64,000 nucleotides of DNA from Dermacentor variabilis. Taxonomy: Eukaryota; Arthropoda; Arachnida; Ixodida; Ixodidae. Of the stretch, positions 10,375 to 25,229 are shown piece after piece. The notes beneath the pieces are model-generated. The model was not told the origin of the DNA. It saw only the letters and a list, made by a program, of their open reading frames with translations, and ran no database searches. The stretch is from contig NC_134568.1 of NCBI RefSeq assembly GCF_050947875.1, forward strand, positions 261,356,615 to 261,420,614, given 5' to 3'. The position numbers and the translations under genes are program-made. Within the stretch, counting starts at the first letter, position 1; the number at the start of each line of letters is the position of its first letter.

Positions 10375-12560
10375 GCTTTACTTCCGTTGCGTTAGCTCCG
10401 CGGCTCCCGCCCACCGGTTTCTGCACATGTTTTTGCAGAAGGACGTTTATGTAACTCAAAGGGGACCATTAAAAAACGCCTTTGAATAGTACATATGAAT
10501 ATCCTGATACGAGCGAACATACCGCTCCAGCGGAGCAAGCCCGGTCTTTTTACGACGGCGCCTACTGCTCCCTCGGTAAAATCAGCGATGTTATTTTGAA
10601 AGTAGAGCGCCGTAAGGCGCGAGAACGGCATAATTGACTCAGCACGAGCGCTGCAGGTGCGATAAAGCCTGTCCGACGTACACCCAGCAACGAAAACAGC
10701 GACCCGCGACTTCTACAACACCAGTCAGAACCTTGCCGAAGAAATTACATCTAACTTTCACCATGCGACAATTCGTTGTGCCGCAGCAATGTCTTTTTTT
10801 CTTTGGTGGGACGGGGGCACGCAATGAAAATAAAACCACAAAAGAAGCCATGCCGGCCACAATCCAATGCCTACTTTGCGCACCTAATGTGGCTACCGAA
10901 GGAATATTGAATAAAACGTGAGACGCTTGGTCCACAGAGAACCATACGCATACTGCTCGGTATCCTACACCGGCGAGACAGAAGACTTTCCAGAGAGGTT
11001 GCGATAACATCGAAGTGAAGGTGATGCCTTCAAGCGAACGCGTTGCAATCCGTCGAGTCCCCACAGTGATGGCGGCGAGCGACCATAGTTTCTTTTTCTC
11101 GTCTGCTAGCCAGAAAGCGTCTGAAACTCTGCCAGGCCAAAATCCACTCGGCCAGAGAAAAACGAACGCGCACCGATGTGCGCCGCGCGGTGGTCGGGGC
11201 AACACGAGAAGAACGCATGCGCTCTGAGTGGTTCTGGCATCCCGCTGGTAGCGAGAAAAAGAAAATTGAAGGGGCTCAATGTGTCCTCGCGAATAAAAGA
11301 CAAAGTAGAAAAATACATAAGAACGCAGTTACCTTTGCCGGCTTTAGTGTCTTGACATGCATGCTTCGTTGCAGGTGAAAAAAAAATGTTGATATTCTTT
11401 TCTGTGACATGACGGCACAAATGAACCAGCACAACGCTTCGCCTCATCGGACTTCGCTGCGTGCTTTGTAAACTCTTCTGATAGCGTGTTGATTTGGCTT
11501 GTCTCGTTGTATGGTCTGATGTACGACTTTAGAAAAGTCAATGCACCTTTGGCGTCAAATGTTTATAAGAACATAAAACCCACGAAGTTCCGGAATTGAA
11601 AATCTAAAGCATGACTTTGGAAACGTTATTGCAGCTTTCACATCAAATATTTATGAGAAGTTTATACGCATAATGTTTCGGAATCGAAATCCATGCGGTC
11701 CGTAGATTCCGCGGCCTCCGCGAGATGCCGCGACGAGCCCGCTCGCCATCATAACGCCTTTGAAACTTTGTGCTCGGATGGGGCAGCTAGGCGTTATGTG
11801 ACTGGAGCACTCCAGGTGAGCGGGCGTTGCCACGAAATCCAGACCGAGTTCGCAATGTTCGTGCCGAAATGTTTTTTTCGAGCGTGAAAAGGACATTCTA
11901 GACAAAATCCACAATGATTTGCGGCGCCGTGGGTTGCTTTGATCGGCGGTGCACGACAGCACGAAAAAATTTCGGGCAGAGGGGGCTGTAGCCCGATAAG
12001 CGCCACCCCCTCCCTCTTTCTCTCCCGGCTACGTCCCTGGCGACACGATAAGACCGGATAACGACAGCCGCAATTGAGGCGAACGCTGTCGGAGAGCCAT
12101 GCGCCTACACATGAACGGACTTCATATGCGTTCTTTTCATATGTGCCGTAGTGTAAATTGCGTATGCCCTTAGGATTGCGTATGCCATTAGCCACCTTCG
12201 CTGATATGTCTATCATCCGGTTTTGCTAATATTCGCTCTTGCGAGAAATTCTGCGTATGAAGCTTTCTCTCGCTTTTTTTCTTGTGTGTGTGTGTGTGTG
12301 CGTGTGTGTGCGAGTGTGTGAACAGGGGGCCTGAATCTTCGGCTACAGGAAACAGATGTTATTCAAACCGGCTCAGCGGTTGTCTGATCGGAGAATTTAT
12401 GGGCTTCCCAATTTTCATTTGCAAAGGTAAATTGGAGTCGAGCAGGAACTGAAGTGAGAGCGAAGCCGTTCCGATTGACGACGGAGGCGCACTTTTTTTC
12501 TTCTTATATTGGTTCTGCATTGCATCTAATGACGCCGAAAGTTTAGAAGAAATTTTCGAA
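10375..12560. other. unassigned sequence with a G-tract scrap and a TG microsatellite
   Basis: A 188-codon minus frame (10639-11205) has no recognisable motif and may be chance. Positions 11970-12045 (reverse: GGGACGTAGCCGGG next to a GGGGGTGG tract) resemble the G-tract repeat end at 54757. A (TG)n run lies at 12283-12320. Confidence 0.4.
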
Positions 12561-12564
12561 ATAT

Positions 12565-12619
<55 letters not shown>

Positions 12620-13440
12620 TTAAAATACTTTCCAGGCCTGAAGACATTACAGAAAGGGGTGGTATACATGAACAACAAAGACATACCTGTGCAGCAATGA
12701 AGTTCTAACACAGCGTGTTGTTTGCGGATGCTTGGAACTTGCATTGTCCGAAATATTGGCGATGGAAACAGACAGGCGCTTCCAATCCGGTCTTGTTCTT
12801 GGAATAAAGGAATCTTGCCAGAACTTTGTTCGACAAGACGGTACACCAGCTTTAAGTATAGGATCACAACGGGATGATATGCATGGCGGACGTGATGTAA
12901 GTTGTTCATTTAGAGTGGGGTTCAAATTACAGATATTATGAAAAAGACACAATAATGCACATTTACGACGGGATGAAAGGTCAGGTAGACTAAGGGTAAG
13001 TTTTATGGGCGTAACACTGGCGTAACGAGAATAATTAGACAAAATAAAACGAGAAGCACGATTTTGAATACTTTCAATTAATTGTATTAGAGTAGTTTGA
13101 AAAGGGTCCCAGATTGCCGAAGCATACGCTAGCTTAGAGTGAACAAGTGTTTTGTATAGGGTCAGTTTATGATCACTCGGCACAGTTTTAAAGTTACGGC
13201 GTAGGATACTCTAGTGCATGATTGACATTATCAATCCCCTATTCAACGTGCACGTTCCATGTAAGGTTATTGGTGATATAAAGCTCAAGTTACTTGTAGG
13301 GGTCAACAGAGTCTAGCATGGTGCCATTGATAAAATAAGGAAGTGCGTTAGTATTGGTGTTTAGTCGACGAGACACACGTGCATTACATTACCTTAATAG
13401 TTATTACAACTTTTGAACGTTACCAATGGACTAGGTTTTT
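12561..13440 (-). mobile_element. CR1/jockey-like LINE, 3' fragment
   Basis: On the minus strand one frame of 178 codons (13183 down to 12650) reads LYKTLVHSKLAYASAIWDP, IQNRASRFILSNYS and LPDLSSRRKCALL. This is the region downstream of the RT core, and it aligns with residues 518-600 of the intact protein at 35167-37185. The 3' end has GGCCTG, GAAAGTATT and an (AAAT)n tail (the TTTA run at 12561-12620 on the plus strand). Upstream (13184-13440) the coding sequence is frameshifted. 5'-truncated, dead. Confidence 0.85.
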
Positions 13441-14334
13441 CGTTTTGTTAAGCTTTACTACCCTTGATACGAGATTTTGCGAAGCTCGGTAGGGGAACGA
13501 GAACAGTGCAGCCAGGCTTCCTTGAAACTGCCAGACAAAGCCTACAAAAATTTCACCTTCACCGTTTTACCGCATTTCACTTGGCTCTGACGACGGTGAA
13601 CGTTTTTATCCTGGCCGCCTGTGCCAACGCACTCACCGTTGCGTCATCTAGCTATAGTCTCGATTTTCTGGGAACATTACGTTAAGAGGCGGCCACTGGA
13701 GCTTTAGATTGAGCTACCCATCAGATACTATTACCGGACGAAGGCCGACACCCCCCCGTCACTCCCCTTTCTTTTTTTTTTTTACTTTAACACAGTCGAT
13801 CGTTCCTCTCAATTAAGGAACTGAGGAAGTTGCTTCTGAAAGATTATCTTTGCGGCAAAGTGAAATACAGCAAGTTATGTTCACAAAACTTCCTTCACAG
13901 TGCGCATTTCATCAGATCTCAGTCTGGGTAATATCCTCTTAATTTGTGCGCTCGAAGTAGAAGAAGCTTTTGAGAGAGGCGAGGTGAGCAATATAATTGT
14001 TCTGTTTGTGATATTACGCCATCGGAGCTACTTGATGGTGCTATTACAGCATTGCCATCCCAGATGAGCTATCTTTCTTCTTGCGCGCGCGCGCACAAGA
14101 AAGCGCGTCCCCCCGGAAACGGTAGAAAATAAAGAAGCATGTTGCGCCAGTTGCGATGGCTCTTTTACCGTACAAATTTCACACGTACAAAAAGAGATTT
14201 TGAAAATACCAAACTGCTACAGAAGTGATTTCTGGTGGTAGAAAAAAGGAGACAAAAAACGAAAGCTTCAGGCGTAACATGATGATATAAATTAACGATA
14301 ACACGAGGAGGGAGTGAGGAGGGAGAGATGACGA
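13441..14334. other. unassigned intergenic sequence
   Basis: Contains a T-tract near 13770-13783 and a (GC)n patch near 14084-14094; no coding or repeat signal that I recognise. Confidence 0.4.
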
Positions 14335-14720
14335 AAATAATAAAGGAAAGGCAGGGAGGTCAATCAGACGTCGGTCCGGCTTGCTACACTACGCGGGGGA
14401 AGAAGGGATTTAAGGGATAAAAAGAAAGAAAGGAAAGAAAATGATGTGATGGGCAACCGCTCGTGTTCGCTATTGCTAGCGATAAGAGAGAGTTATGATA
14501 ATGGATGTGTGCCCGTGGCCGCAATCGATGCTTCGCCCATTATGGTGTTAGAATCTTGGGACAGATATTCAGTATATTACTCACTAAGGAAAAGAAAGCG
14601 AACTTGTCTCAGGAACTACGAATACGTGACCCACGCCTCCTTCCGTTCGACAAATTACGGCGATCGCTGCGTTCGCATTCTCTCAACCGTCTTCCGCTAT
14701 TCGTGGAAATATCTTCTTGG
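14335..14720 (-). mobile_element. RNase-H-bearing LINE, 3' UTR scrap
   Basis: GGCAGGGAGGTCAATCAGAC, GTCCGGCTTGCTACACTAC, then GGGGGAAGAAGGG and a purine-rich run reproduce the 3' UTR seen at 2495 and 8365. The right half is too diverged to follow, so the right boundary is a guess. Confidence 0.45.
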
Positions 14721-14874
14721 ACGCAATGATGCGTGTGAATTCGTGTGAATGGTACCGTTCAACGTAACTTGAGGCGCCTCCTGGCATTCGTTCGTATGTT
14801 GCGTAATCTAGGAGGGTGTTGCGACTCGGTGTAGTGTTTAGGCCAGAAATCTTTCAGGCACAGGGATGAGTACG

Positions 14875-15420
14875 CCCGGGAGTAGGAGTGAAAGATAAAG
14901 AGGTTTATTTCGCATTATTTACACTGGATTCAGAGAGGGAAGCCCACTCCATGTAGGAGGACTTGTAATGTCTGGGCTGGCTACATGTTTGAGCACACGT
15001 CAGGAGAGGTCAGGACACACATGTCAGCAGACGTCGGGACACACCATTGCACCAAAGGTGTACGCTTTTAAGGCAGTTCATTCCCCTACGTGACTAGATT
15101 AGGGAATCTGATGACTGTGTCTCGGCCAATCCCAATCGTCTAATCATTCGCAATATCCCAACCGTGACGTCGCACCGTCCTGCCGGACTCCGCCTTCTTG
15201 TTGCACTATCGTCCCCGCATACGTCGCAACCGCGAGGCAATCTGGGTAACCGAAGTTGACGCCGTTCTCGCGGCAGTCCTCGACGTTGGCCTCTTTCATC
15301 AATTAGAGGGCTCTTCGTGACGGTCCGCTTGTCAGGATCAGGTCAGTAGTCTTCGCGGTAGTTACCACTTCCACGAGGGGCAGCGGTTGCTGTCGCCTCG
15401 AAGTGAGCTTTTGAGCGTCA
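14875..15420 (-). mobile_element. LTR-like fragment
   Basis: On the minus strand a polyadenylation-like AATAAAC lies at about 14903 (GGTTTATTTCGC on the plus strand) in a context like that of the solo LTR at 33038-33827. The words near 15300-15325 (CAATTAGAGGGCTCTTCGTG) are shared in diverged form with 26255-26270 and 26368-26388 (GTGGCCTCTTCGTGAC). No TG..CA ends or target duplication could be fixed. Assignment is tentative. Confidence 0.35.
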
Positions 15421-15842
15421 CAGTCTATGTCGGACCCCGTCGCCGTCTGGGCTGGTGCTAATGAGAGGGCTGTCTCATGGGAAGCATCTAGGGATTCTCA
15501 ACGCCATTTTGAGATGTGTCAAAGGTTTCCACTTTCTACGTCGTCCTTGTTTACTTTGTCTACACCCCCGACCGACTTCTCTGCCTTTCTCTCATTCAAT
15601 TTTTCTCTCTCTCACCGACTGAACTGAAGGTATTGCGACGTTCACCGGCATTAGCGCAACCCTCTGGAAGATCGGGTCACCAAAACCGATCCAAGATTAA
15701 TATAAGCCTTCTCGATTTTGTCGCCAAGTGAAGCCGGAATTGCAACTCCCTTAGTCCTCCCCTTACCCTACCCCCTTTCCTCCCATTAGTTATCCCCTGT
15801 GTCCTTAGTCCCGCGCAGAGTGAAAGTCACAACAGGCAGCAT

Positions 15843-16079
15843 TTTAAAAAAATTCTGCATGGGGTTTTACGTGCCAAAACCACGATTTGATTATGAGGCA
15901 CGCCGTAGTGGGGGACTCCGGAATAATTTGGACCACCACTTTAACTTGCCCCCAACGCACGGTACACGAGGTTTTTGCATTTCACCCCCATCGAAATGCC
16001 ACCGCCGCGGCAGGGATTCGATCCTGCACTCTCGGGCGTAGTAGCGCAACGCCATAGACTTTACGCCACCACGGCGGAT
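15843..16079 (-). mobile_element. Ruka-type SINE with 12-bp target-site duplication
   Basis: The minus-strand SINE is complete: tRNA-like head at the right (CCACGGCGG, B-box complement GGGATTCGATCC at 16013-16024) and 3' module at the left (GTTTTACGTGCC and ATTATGAGGCACGCCGTAGT). AACAGGCAGCAT occurs at 15831-15842 and 16080-16091, a perfect 12-bp duplication. The A/T-rich tail lies at 15843-15853. Confidence 0.93.
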
Positions 16080-16118
16080 AACAGGCAGCATCGCACTTCC
16101 TGTTGTGCTCACGCAACG

Positions 16119-16120
16119 TT

Positions 16121-16159
<39 letters not shown>

Positions 16160-17930
16160 TTTGAATACTTTCAGGGCTCATTGGGCGTTACAGAAGGGAG
16201 TGGGAACAATAAATAGGAAATAAGAAACACAAAGCAAATATTAGGTAACATATTCAAGCGCATTTTTAATGTCACTAAGGTCCGTAATAGATATGATGGA
16301 GGTGGGCAAGTGGTTCCAATCATTACAAGTTTGAGGGATGAAAGAATGAAAGTGTTGGTTAGTGTGACAACGAGGAACAAGCACTTTATAACGATGGTCA
16401 GCACGAGGTGACATGAATGAAGGATGGAAAAGCAATTCTTGCTTAAGCCTAGGGTTATGCTAGTAAATCTCATGAAATCAGGAGAGACGTGCTATTTTCC
16501 TGCGTGAGGAAAGCGGTGGAAGCTGTAACGCCGTTTTCATAGATCAAACGCTGGAAAGACGGGAGTAGTTGGAAAAGAATGAAGCGTGCGCTACGATTCT
16601 GCACAGCTTCAAGGCGACTAATAAGACCTTCAGTAAATGGATACCACACAGCTGATGCATATTCTAGTTTGGAACGAACAACAGTTTTGCAAAGAAGGAG
16701 TTTAAGAGAAGAAGGGGCCATTGAAGAATTACGGCGCAGGTACCCAAGCGTGCGGTTAGCATTACGGACAATATAGTTAATGTGTGGTCGCCAAGACAGG
16801 TTAGAATTAATGCGGACCCCTGAGTATTTGTAAGTAGTCACTTCTTCGAAAGGCGAACCATTTATGTTATACTCACAAACGTTAGTGGATTACGAGAAAT
16901 TTTCATTAGTTTGCACTTCGTTGCGTTGAGTTTTATGTTACATGTGTTACGCCAACCAAAAATATTGTTCAGGTCGGTCTGTAGTAGCGATTTGTCATTA
17001 TGTCATTATGCGATATACAACACAGTCGTCTGCAAAAAGCCTAATAGAGGAATTAACACAATCAGGTAAATCGTTTATGTAAATTAGAAAAAGAAGGGGC
17101 CCAAGGACAGAACCTTAGGGCACCCCTGAAAGGACAGGACAGAGAGAAGAATCGTAGCCATTAGCAGTTACAAATTGCTGTCGGTTTAACAAAAGGTTTT
17201 TTATCCAAGCAAGAAAGTCAGCGTCAAGATTTAGTTTACTGAGCTTAAGATAAACTAGTTCATGGCAGACAAGGTCAAAAGCCTTAGAGAAATCTAAGAA
17301 TACACAATCAATATAACATCCCAAGTCTAGAGCTACTAATAGGTCATTAAAAAATGAAATTAATTGCGTTTCACATGAGAATGTCTTCTTGAAACCGTGC
17401 TGATGAGATGTGAAAAAAAAAGTAAAAATAAATTACATGTTCAAAAATCTTACAAGGGACACTGGTTAATGACACTGACCTATAATTTAGCGCAGAATGA
17501 GTGTCGCCAGATTTAAACAATGGGACCACTTTGCCCACCTTCCAATTGCAAGGCGACACACCAGAATTTAAAGTCTGAACGAGAAGTTCATTTAAAAATG
17601 GACGATTGAGCAACCGTACTTTTCAAAAGCTTTGCGTTTACACCATCGACGCCGCATGATGACGAAACCTTTAAATTGTTAATAAGGCCAACGATACCAT
17701 CATAATCAATTACTACAGGATCCATTGTAGGAAAGTTCGCGTCACAAAATTGTGGCAGGCGCTCAGCACGCTCATCTAAAAATGGCTTTGAAGATACTTC
17801 GTTGAATACGTAACAACATTGCGAACGAGAGTCGGTAACGCCACTGTCGTCAGTTATTGACAATACGTTCTGACGTGCGCCATTAACGACACTGCAGAAC
17901 GTTTTGGTGTCGTCTTTTAACAATATGATA
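16119..17930 (-). mobile_element. CR1/jockey-like LINE, RT to 3' end (frameshifted)
   Basis: Minus-strand pieces, in 5'-3' order of the element: LLKDDTKTFCSVVNG and SSCGVDGVNAKLLKS (17923-17590); WKVGKVVPLFKSGD, NYRSVSLTSVPCKIFEHVI (17613-17430); FLDFSKAFDLVCHELV and LLNRQQFVTANGY ending LSGVP (17324-17115); NSNLSWRPHI, RTLGYLRRNSS, VRSKLEYASAVW (16841-16600). They follow the order of the intact protein at 35167-37185 and include catalytic motif A; the FADD region near 17030 is frameshifted. The 3' end has CTGAAAGTATTC plus an (AAAT)n tail. Several frame breaks make it a pseudogene; 5'-truncated near 17930. Confidence 0.9.
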
Positions 17931-18153
17931 ATGATATCGCGTGATACACGTCATCGGTGTGCACGCTTTCCGTTATTTCTGCTTCTTTTGCGTCCTCTTC
18001 TTTTATATCCAAATACCCCATTTTATCATGCGTAAACCGGAACCATTTGTGGCTAACCTCGTGCCTCTCTTCGAATCGTTTCTCTCTCTCTATTCTCCTA
18101 TCGGCCCTATATGTGGTGCAAAATGTTTGCCAGAATTTAAACGTGGTGAACAT
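17917..18153 (-). other. unassigned open frame with coding-like composition
   Basis: A minus-strand frame of about 78 codons contains the hydrophilic stretch SHKWFRFTHDKMGYLDIKEE, rich in E/K/D and unlike the flanking LINE. It sits immediately upstream of the truncated LINE. No family is recognised and no splice sites were fixed; it may be chance or a fragment of another element. Confidence 0.2.
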
Positions 18154-18708
18154 GTGCGCGTGGAAGGACTACGGGAGGCTCGTGTTAGTTAAATTACTGT
18201 TCTGGCGACACGGAAAACGCGTTTTGAATCGCAAGAATGGTGCATGCGCTGAGAAACAGTGCTGTGGCGCTGTCACTCATGTGATGGCCGTCAGAATCGT
18301 AGAGCTACTGAGCTACGGCCCCCAGCGTTGCTGCGTCCCAGAACGTACAGAGGGAATCGATGTAGCAGTCCGTAAGTTGGTAGGAAGATTACCTGTTGAA
18401 GTTGCGTGTATAGCGTTGCAGCAATGCAAACTGCATAACGCGACAAATTTCCCTGAAAAGAAAACAAAAATGCAATCGAAATCAAATTAGCTTGCTCTCA
18501 CCCATGCAAAATAATAATTTAAAAAATTCAGAGCCCTTCCACTATGTGAAAGTGGAAGACCAGCGAAGCTGTATTGCTCAATAGCTATATTAAGTTCTGT
18601 ATGGTGGTTATGCTATATGGGTTGAACAAAAGAACGAACTCATAACTTCGTTGTTTGTTTCGTCTTTCTTTGTGGTTTATTTTTTATTTCTTTTGCTTAT
18701 TTTGTTTG

Positions 18709-18713
<5 letters not shown>
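18154..18713. other. unassigned sequence
   Basis: A 177-codon plus frame (17957-18490) runs antisense to the preceding candidate and shows no motif. Nothing else seen. Confidence 0.4.

Positions 18714-18779
<66 letters not shown>
18714..18779. repeat. (TA)n microsatellite
   Basis: A pure TA run of about 66 bp. Confidence 0.95.
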
Positions 18780-19994
<1,215 letters not shown>

Positions 19995-20243
19995 CGTCCA
20001 TCCGTCCAACTAGCGTCCATCCGCTATCGCTAGCTCGAAAGAGCAGGCGCACGTAGCAGGCGGAATTAATGAACCAGCCCTCGAAGATCTAAAGCGAAAT
20101 GATTTTTCGCGGTGGTCTTGATGCCAGAGGCATTGTTCGACTGACGGTGGTCCCTTGTTGATAGATATGAGAGTCCATATGCAAAATTATCAAGTTTACA
20201 GGCCTAAATGAACGTCCTGGACTCGGGGAAGTCTCGCTCGTAA

Positions 20244-21499
<1,256 letters not shown>

Positions 21500-23835
21500 G
21501 AATATTTTTTAATATTTATAAGCTTTTATTTGACGCCGTAGTGGCCCTGCAAACACAAGACGCTGTGTGCAAACGCAAAGCTCTTCACTCCTGCGTGCCC
21601 CAACGCCAACACCGCGCCAACAACACGTTTGGCGTCCCAAACTTTTGGGGCCCTTATTCTAAAACTTTCTAATGACAACATTTTCACATGAGATTCTAGA
21701 TTGTTCCAGATGGAGGTGGCACTGAAACAGTTGGTTTGTTTCTCGTAATTTGTTGTTGCTTTTGCCAGGAGAAAGTTATTCGACAAAACAAACTTTGTTG
21801 TATTTTTATTAGTCCACTGGAATAACGTCAACGGAAATTTGAATGTGAATGACTTTAAAGAGCAGGACCATCAAACTAAATTTATATATGCAAACGACAA
21901 GTACTACACCCAGTTGGAGGAACAGGGGCCTAGATGATGAAAGAGGCGATGTGCAGGTTATAATTCTTAGGTGCTTGTTTCTGAACACTTACTAAGCGAG
22001 ACATATGCGTATAAGTACTTCCCCAAGCAGTAATACAATAAGTAATGGGTATATGAATGAATGCGTGGTACTTAAATCTAAACGAGTTCAAATAAGGAGT
22101 CTTATGCCGAAGCCAATTTTTCTAATAACAGATTCAATGTTAACGTCGAATTTGAGACTGGGATCTACAATGACTCCTAGGAATTTCGCACGAATAACTT
22201 GTTTAATTTCAACGTTACTTATCAGTAATTGTAAATTAGGTGTCACAGCTATATGAAGAGAATGGAAAACTATGAATCGAGACTTAGCTAGGTTTATACT
22301 TCTGGAATTCCTCTGGCACCATTCTTCCAAAAGGCGTACGGTGTGTTTTAATTTATCTGAAAGTTGAGTGGGGTTCTTGGCTGATGCTACAATCGCCGTA
22401 TCATCTGCGTAGAGAAAACACTTGGTATTAAATAACTTACTGGGAATATCATTAAGAAAAATGAAGATCAAGAGTGGACAAAGAATAGATCCCTGCGGTA
22501 CTCCTTTGGTAATCGTCTCTTGCCCGGAAAAGAAGCCAACAATGCAAACGTTTTGATATCTATCTGAAAGGTAATTCTTAAAACGTTCTAAATGTTGGGC
22601 AGTAATGCCATAACTCTCCAGCTTAGAAAAAAGAATTTCGTAGTTAATATTGTCAAAGGCTTTTTTTTTTTAAATCAATGAAGACTGAACTTGCTATTAA
22701 TCTCTTGTACAACTGTGTCCTAATCCAGTCTGTAAAACTAATTATTGTGTGTACTGTTAAAAGAGACGCGCGAAACCCGAACTGCGGGTGTGAAAGTATA
22801 TTAAGTTTAGCGTAGCAACAAGGAACGCGAATTTCAATTATTTTTCTATTTTTATAAGAAATGAAAGTACTGAAATCAATCTGTAATTATCTATAAGTGT
22901 GGGGGCGGCCTTCTTTAGTATAGGAATTACTTTAGCTGATTTCAGTTGGTTAGGAAAAATAACCGTGGAAAAAATATGGTTCACGATATGGAGAAGGGCT
23001 TCAGCCACAATATGCTTGTCGGATTTATCATGTAATGAATGTATTTTGTCTACACCACGTTCCCGTCGTGTCTAAGTTACTAATCGCAGCTAGCGCTTCT
23101 TCAGTAGTGCAAGGCTGTAAGAAAGAAGATTGTGGATGCTTTTGCGATCGAGATACTGCAGGAACCGCGTTGGCTTCCGAAGACGAAACAAAAATTGCAA
23201 GAAGCACCACTAATCTTTTCAGGATGTTGAACTACTTTGTTTCCGTTAGTAACAATCTTGCTAACAGTTTTATTGAGAAGTGAACAAATATGATATGATT
23301 AATAAAAATCGGGCCCCTCGGTTAACCCCCTTTCTTCTCGTTCTAACAATTTTCTTGTTGTTTCTGCTCAAGAACTCATCGATGATTTTCCATTTTTGTT
23401 TAACGTCTGTACATGCGTCAGTTGTGTGTTCAAAATAGTTTTTTTTTGCCTGCTTTAGAGCAGTATCTAAAGCTGTGCTGAAATCATCTCATAATGCGTT
23501 TTAGCTCCTTCGTTACCGCTAGAAATGTGCTCATTTTCGGTGAATTTATGTTTTAACGATTTGTTTCGATCAAGACGTTGTAGCCACAATGTATATCGCG
23601 ATGCAAAAAAATTATAGCCTGACCACTGGTGTCTAGAATGGATATAAAGCAGTAATAATTCCTCAGACAGATTGTGAAAACTCTTACGTGAAACATCAAA
23701 AAAGCACCCCACTGGACACAAATGAAAGTAATTATTTGTGATTCTTCGTTTAAGTACTGAGAGTAAGCAAAAATCTGAAATACACAAAATAAGCACCTGG
23801 CTCCCAGTTCCCAACCTTCGTAAGTAAGATCACGC
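21500..23835 (-). mobile_element. CR1/jockey-like LINE of a second subfamily (degenerate)
   Basis: Minus-strand pieces in element order: RHQWSGYNFFASRYTLW and NKSLKHKFTENEHISS (23660-23520), the linker before the RT; PCTTEEALAAISNLDTTG (about 23110-23050), RT entry; FLYADDTAIVASAKNPTQL (about 22430-22370), motif C; AKSRFIVFHS and KQVIRAKFLGVIVDPSLKFD (about 22290-22140); a C-terminal SATSIWNNLESHVKMLSLESF block (about 21725-21660). A polyadenylation-like AATAAA lies at 21530 on the minus strand. The frame is broken several times. The YADD wording differs from the FADD of the other CR1-like copies. Confidence 0.8.
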
Positions 23836-24209
23836 AATGAAGTTTATACGAAGTTTTGTTGGCGTTACTACTAGCCATAGTGATGCCGATGCTATGTGGG
23901 AAAGCAGTAGCTTCGTAAATGTGAAAACGGGTAAATTCCTATTGTACAGAGAGCATTTGTTTTTACCCTTCGCAGCAGACACCTGCTTCGTTTTTTACTG
24001 CATTCTCTAGGCTCGCGAAGAAATGGGTGTCACATCAGGGATCATGCAGAAGCCTCCCCATGCTTGATTACAGCATTCGATCAGTTTTCCTCTGTAAGGA
24101 AGGTGATATGGTGTGCGTTCAACTGGCGCTGGGGCCTCCCCGTGTTTTGTTCAGTTCTGTACACTACTGTACAGTAATGTGGAGTGTTGCACAATACTGT
24201 AGAGTAATG

Positions 24210-24369
24210 AATAGAATTATGGAGCTTTACGTGCCAAAACCACGATTAGATTATGAGGCACGCCGTAGTGGCGGACTCCGGATTAATTTTGACCACCAGG
24301 TGATCTTTAACGTGCCCCCAAAGCACGGGACCCCGGTGTTTCGGCATTGCGGCCCCATCGAACTTCTAT
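24210..24369 (-). mobile_element. Ruka-type SINE, 5'-truncated, with short target duplication
   Basis: The minus-strand 3' module is intact (CTTTACGTGCCAAAACCACG, GAGGCACGCCGTAGTGG, TTAATTTTGACCACC), followed by the middle up to GGCCCCATCGAA. The tRNA-like head is absent. AGTAATG at 24203-24209 and 24370-24376 is a plausible 7-bp target duplication. Confidence 0.85.
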
Positions 24370-25229
24370 AGTAATGGACAAGGACCCTTGCACAGGCGGT
24401 GTTCAGTATGTAAGAGATTAGACAGCTAGTCAAGCTTGGGTCGAAGGTCGGTCTGAAAACGACTGCGTGCTCTTGTGTGAGTGAAATACACACATAACGG
24501 CATGGATTGCTCGTAATAATTTGCACATACGCTGTCGAAGTGAAGCGCTGATGGATAAAAGCAACCCACGCTGGGGAAAATAAAGTTGCACTTGATAGTA
24601 GTCGAACACAATTATCAAAAGAACACGCACTCATGATCATCTACCGTTGTTTGAGACATCGTTAAAACCGCCTATAAGTCGGATTAGAAAATCAGGCAAT
24701 CCGAGAGAACCGTCTGTGTCTTCACTGCTGCTGTCATTTAACAACTGTGGTGCCGAGTCGACGAAAGCACAAATTTCGTCGTGCCGTCCCCAAAATGCCG
24801 CCTGCACTCTTCCTAGCTCCTAATTACGTAGTTTTCTATCCACAGGTAAAGCCACTTGCGTTTTTTTGTTCCAGTGCTACAGCAAACAGTTTTTAATTGA
24901 CGGTATCAAATGTTTGTTTACATATATTGCAGTGTCAACGCTGCCAGAGAAGATTAGCTTCCCTGTTGTCAAACGTGCCTTCCGAGCTTTTCTAGCAATC
25001 ATCCGCGTGTCTAGAGGACACGCGGATGATTAGGTTTTTCTCTTGAGCGTCACGCGTAGGAACGCGGTGCACACTGTCCGCGTCCTCAAGTTTCACCAAT
25101 CTTGTCACCATTTTTTTTTTCGTTATTTGGTACCAGCCTTCGCCTTTAGTCCGAGTAATGCCTCTTGTCTGAAAATTATTCAGACGAGAGACCAGATCGG
25201 AAGCTTCTACTTGACGAGAAAGTAGCTCT
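24370..25229. other. unassigned sequence containing a perfect hairpin
   Basis: Nothing coding is clear. A small CGACGAAA/TTTCGTCG inverted repeat lies near 24760 and the hairpin listed separately at 24997-25031. Confidence 0.4.
24997..25031. repeat. perfect hairpin, 15-bp arms and 5-nt loop
   Basis: AATCATCCGCGTGTC (24997-25011), loop TAGAG, GACACGCGGATGATT (25017-25031). No T-tract or gene context suggests a terminator. Confidence 0.95.

Noticed and set aside
10639..11205. 188-codon minus-strand frame as a gene
   Set aside because: No motif, no splice or promoter context and an unusual Cys/Arg/Phe-rich composition; about one frame of this length is expected by chance in a window this big.
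24997..25031. Intrinsic transcription terminator
   Set aside because: Eukaryotic context, no T-run directly after the stem and no gene upstream.
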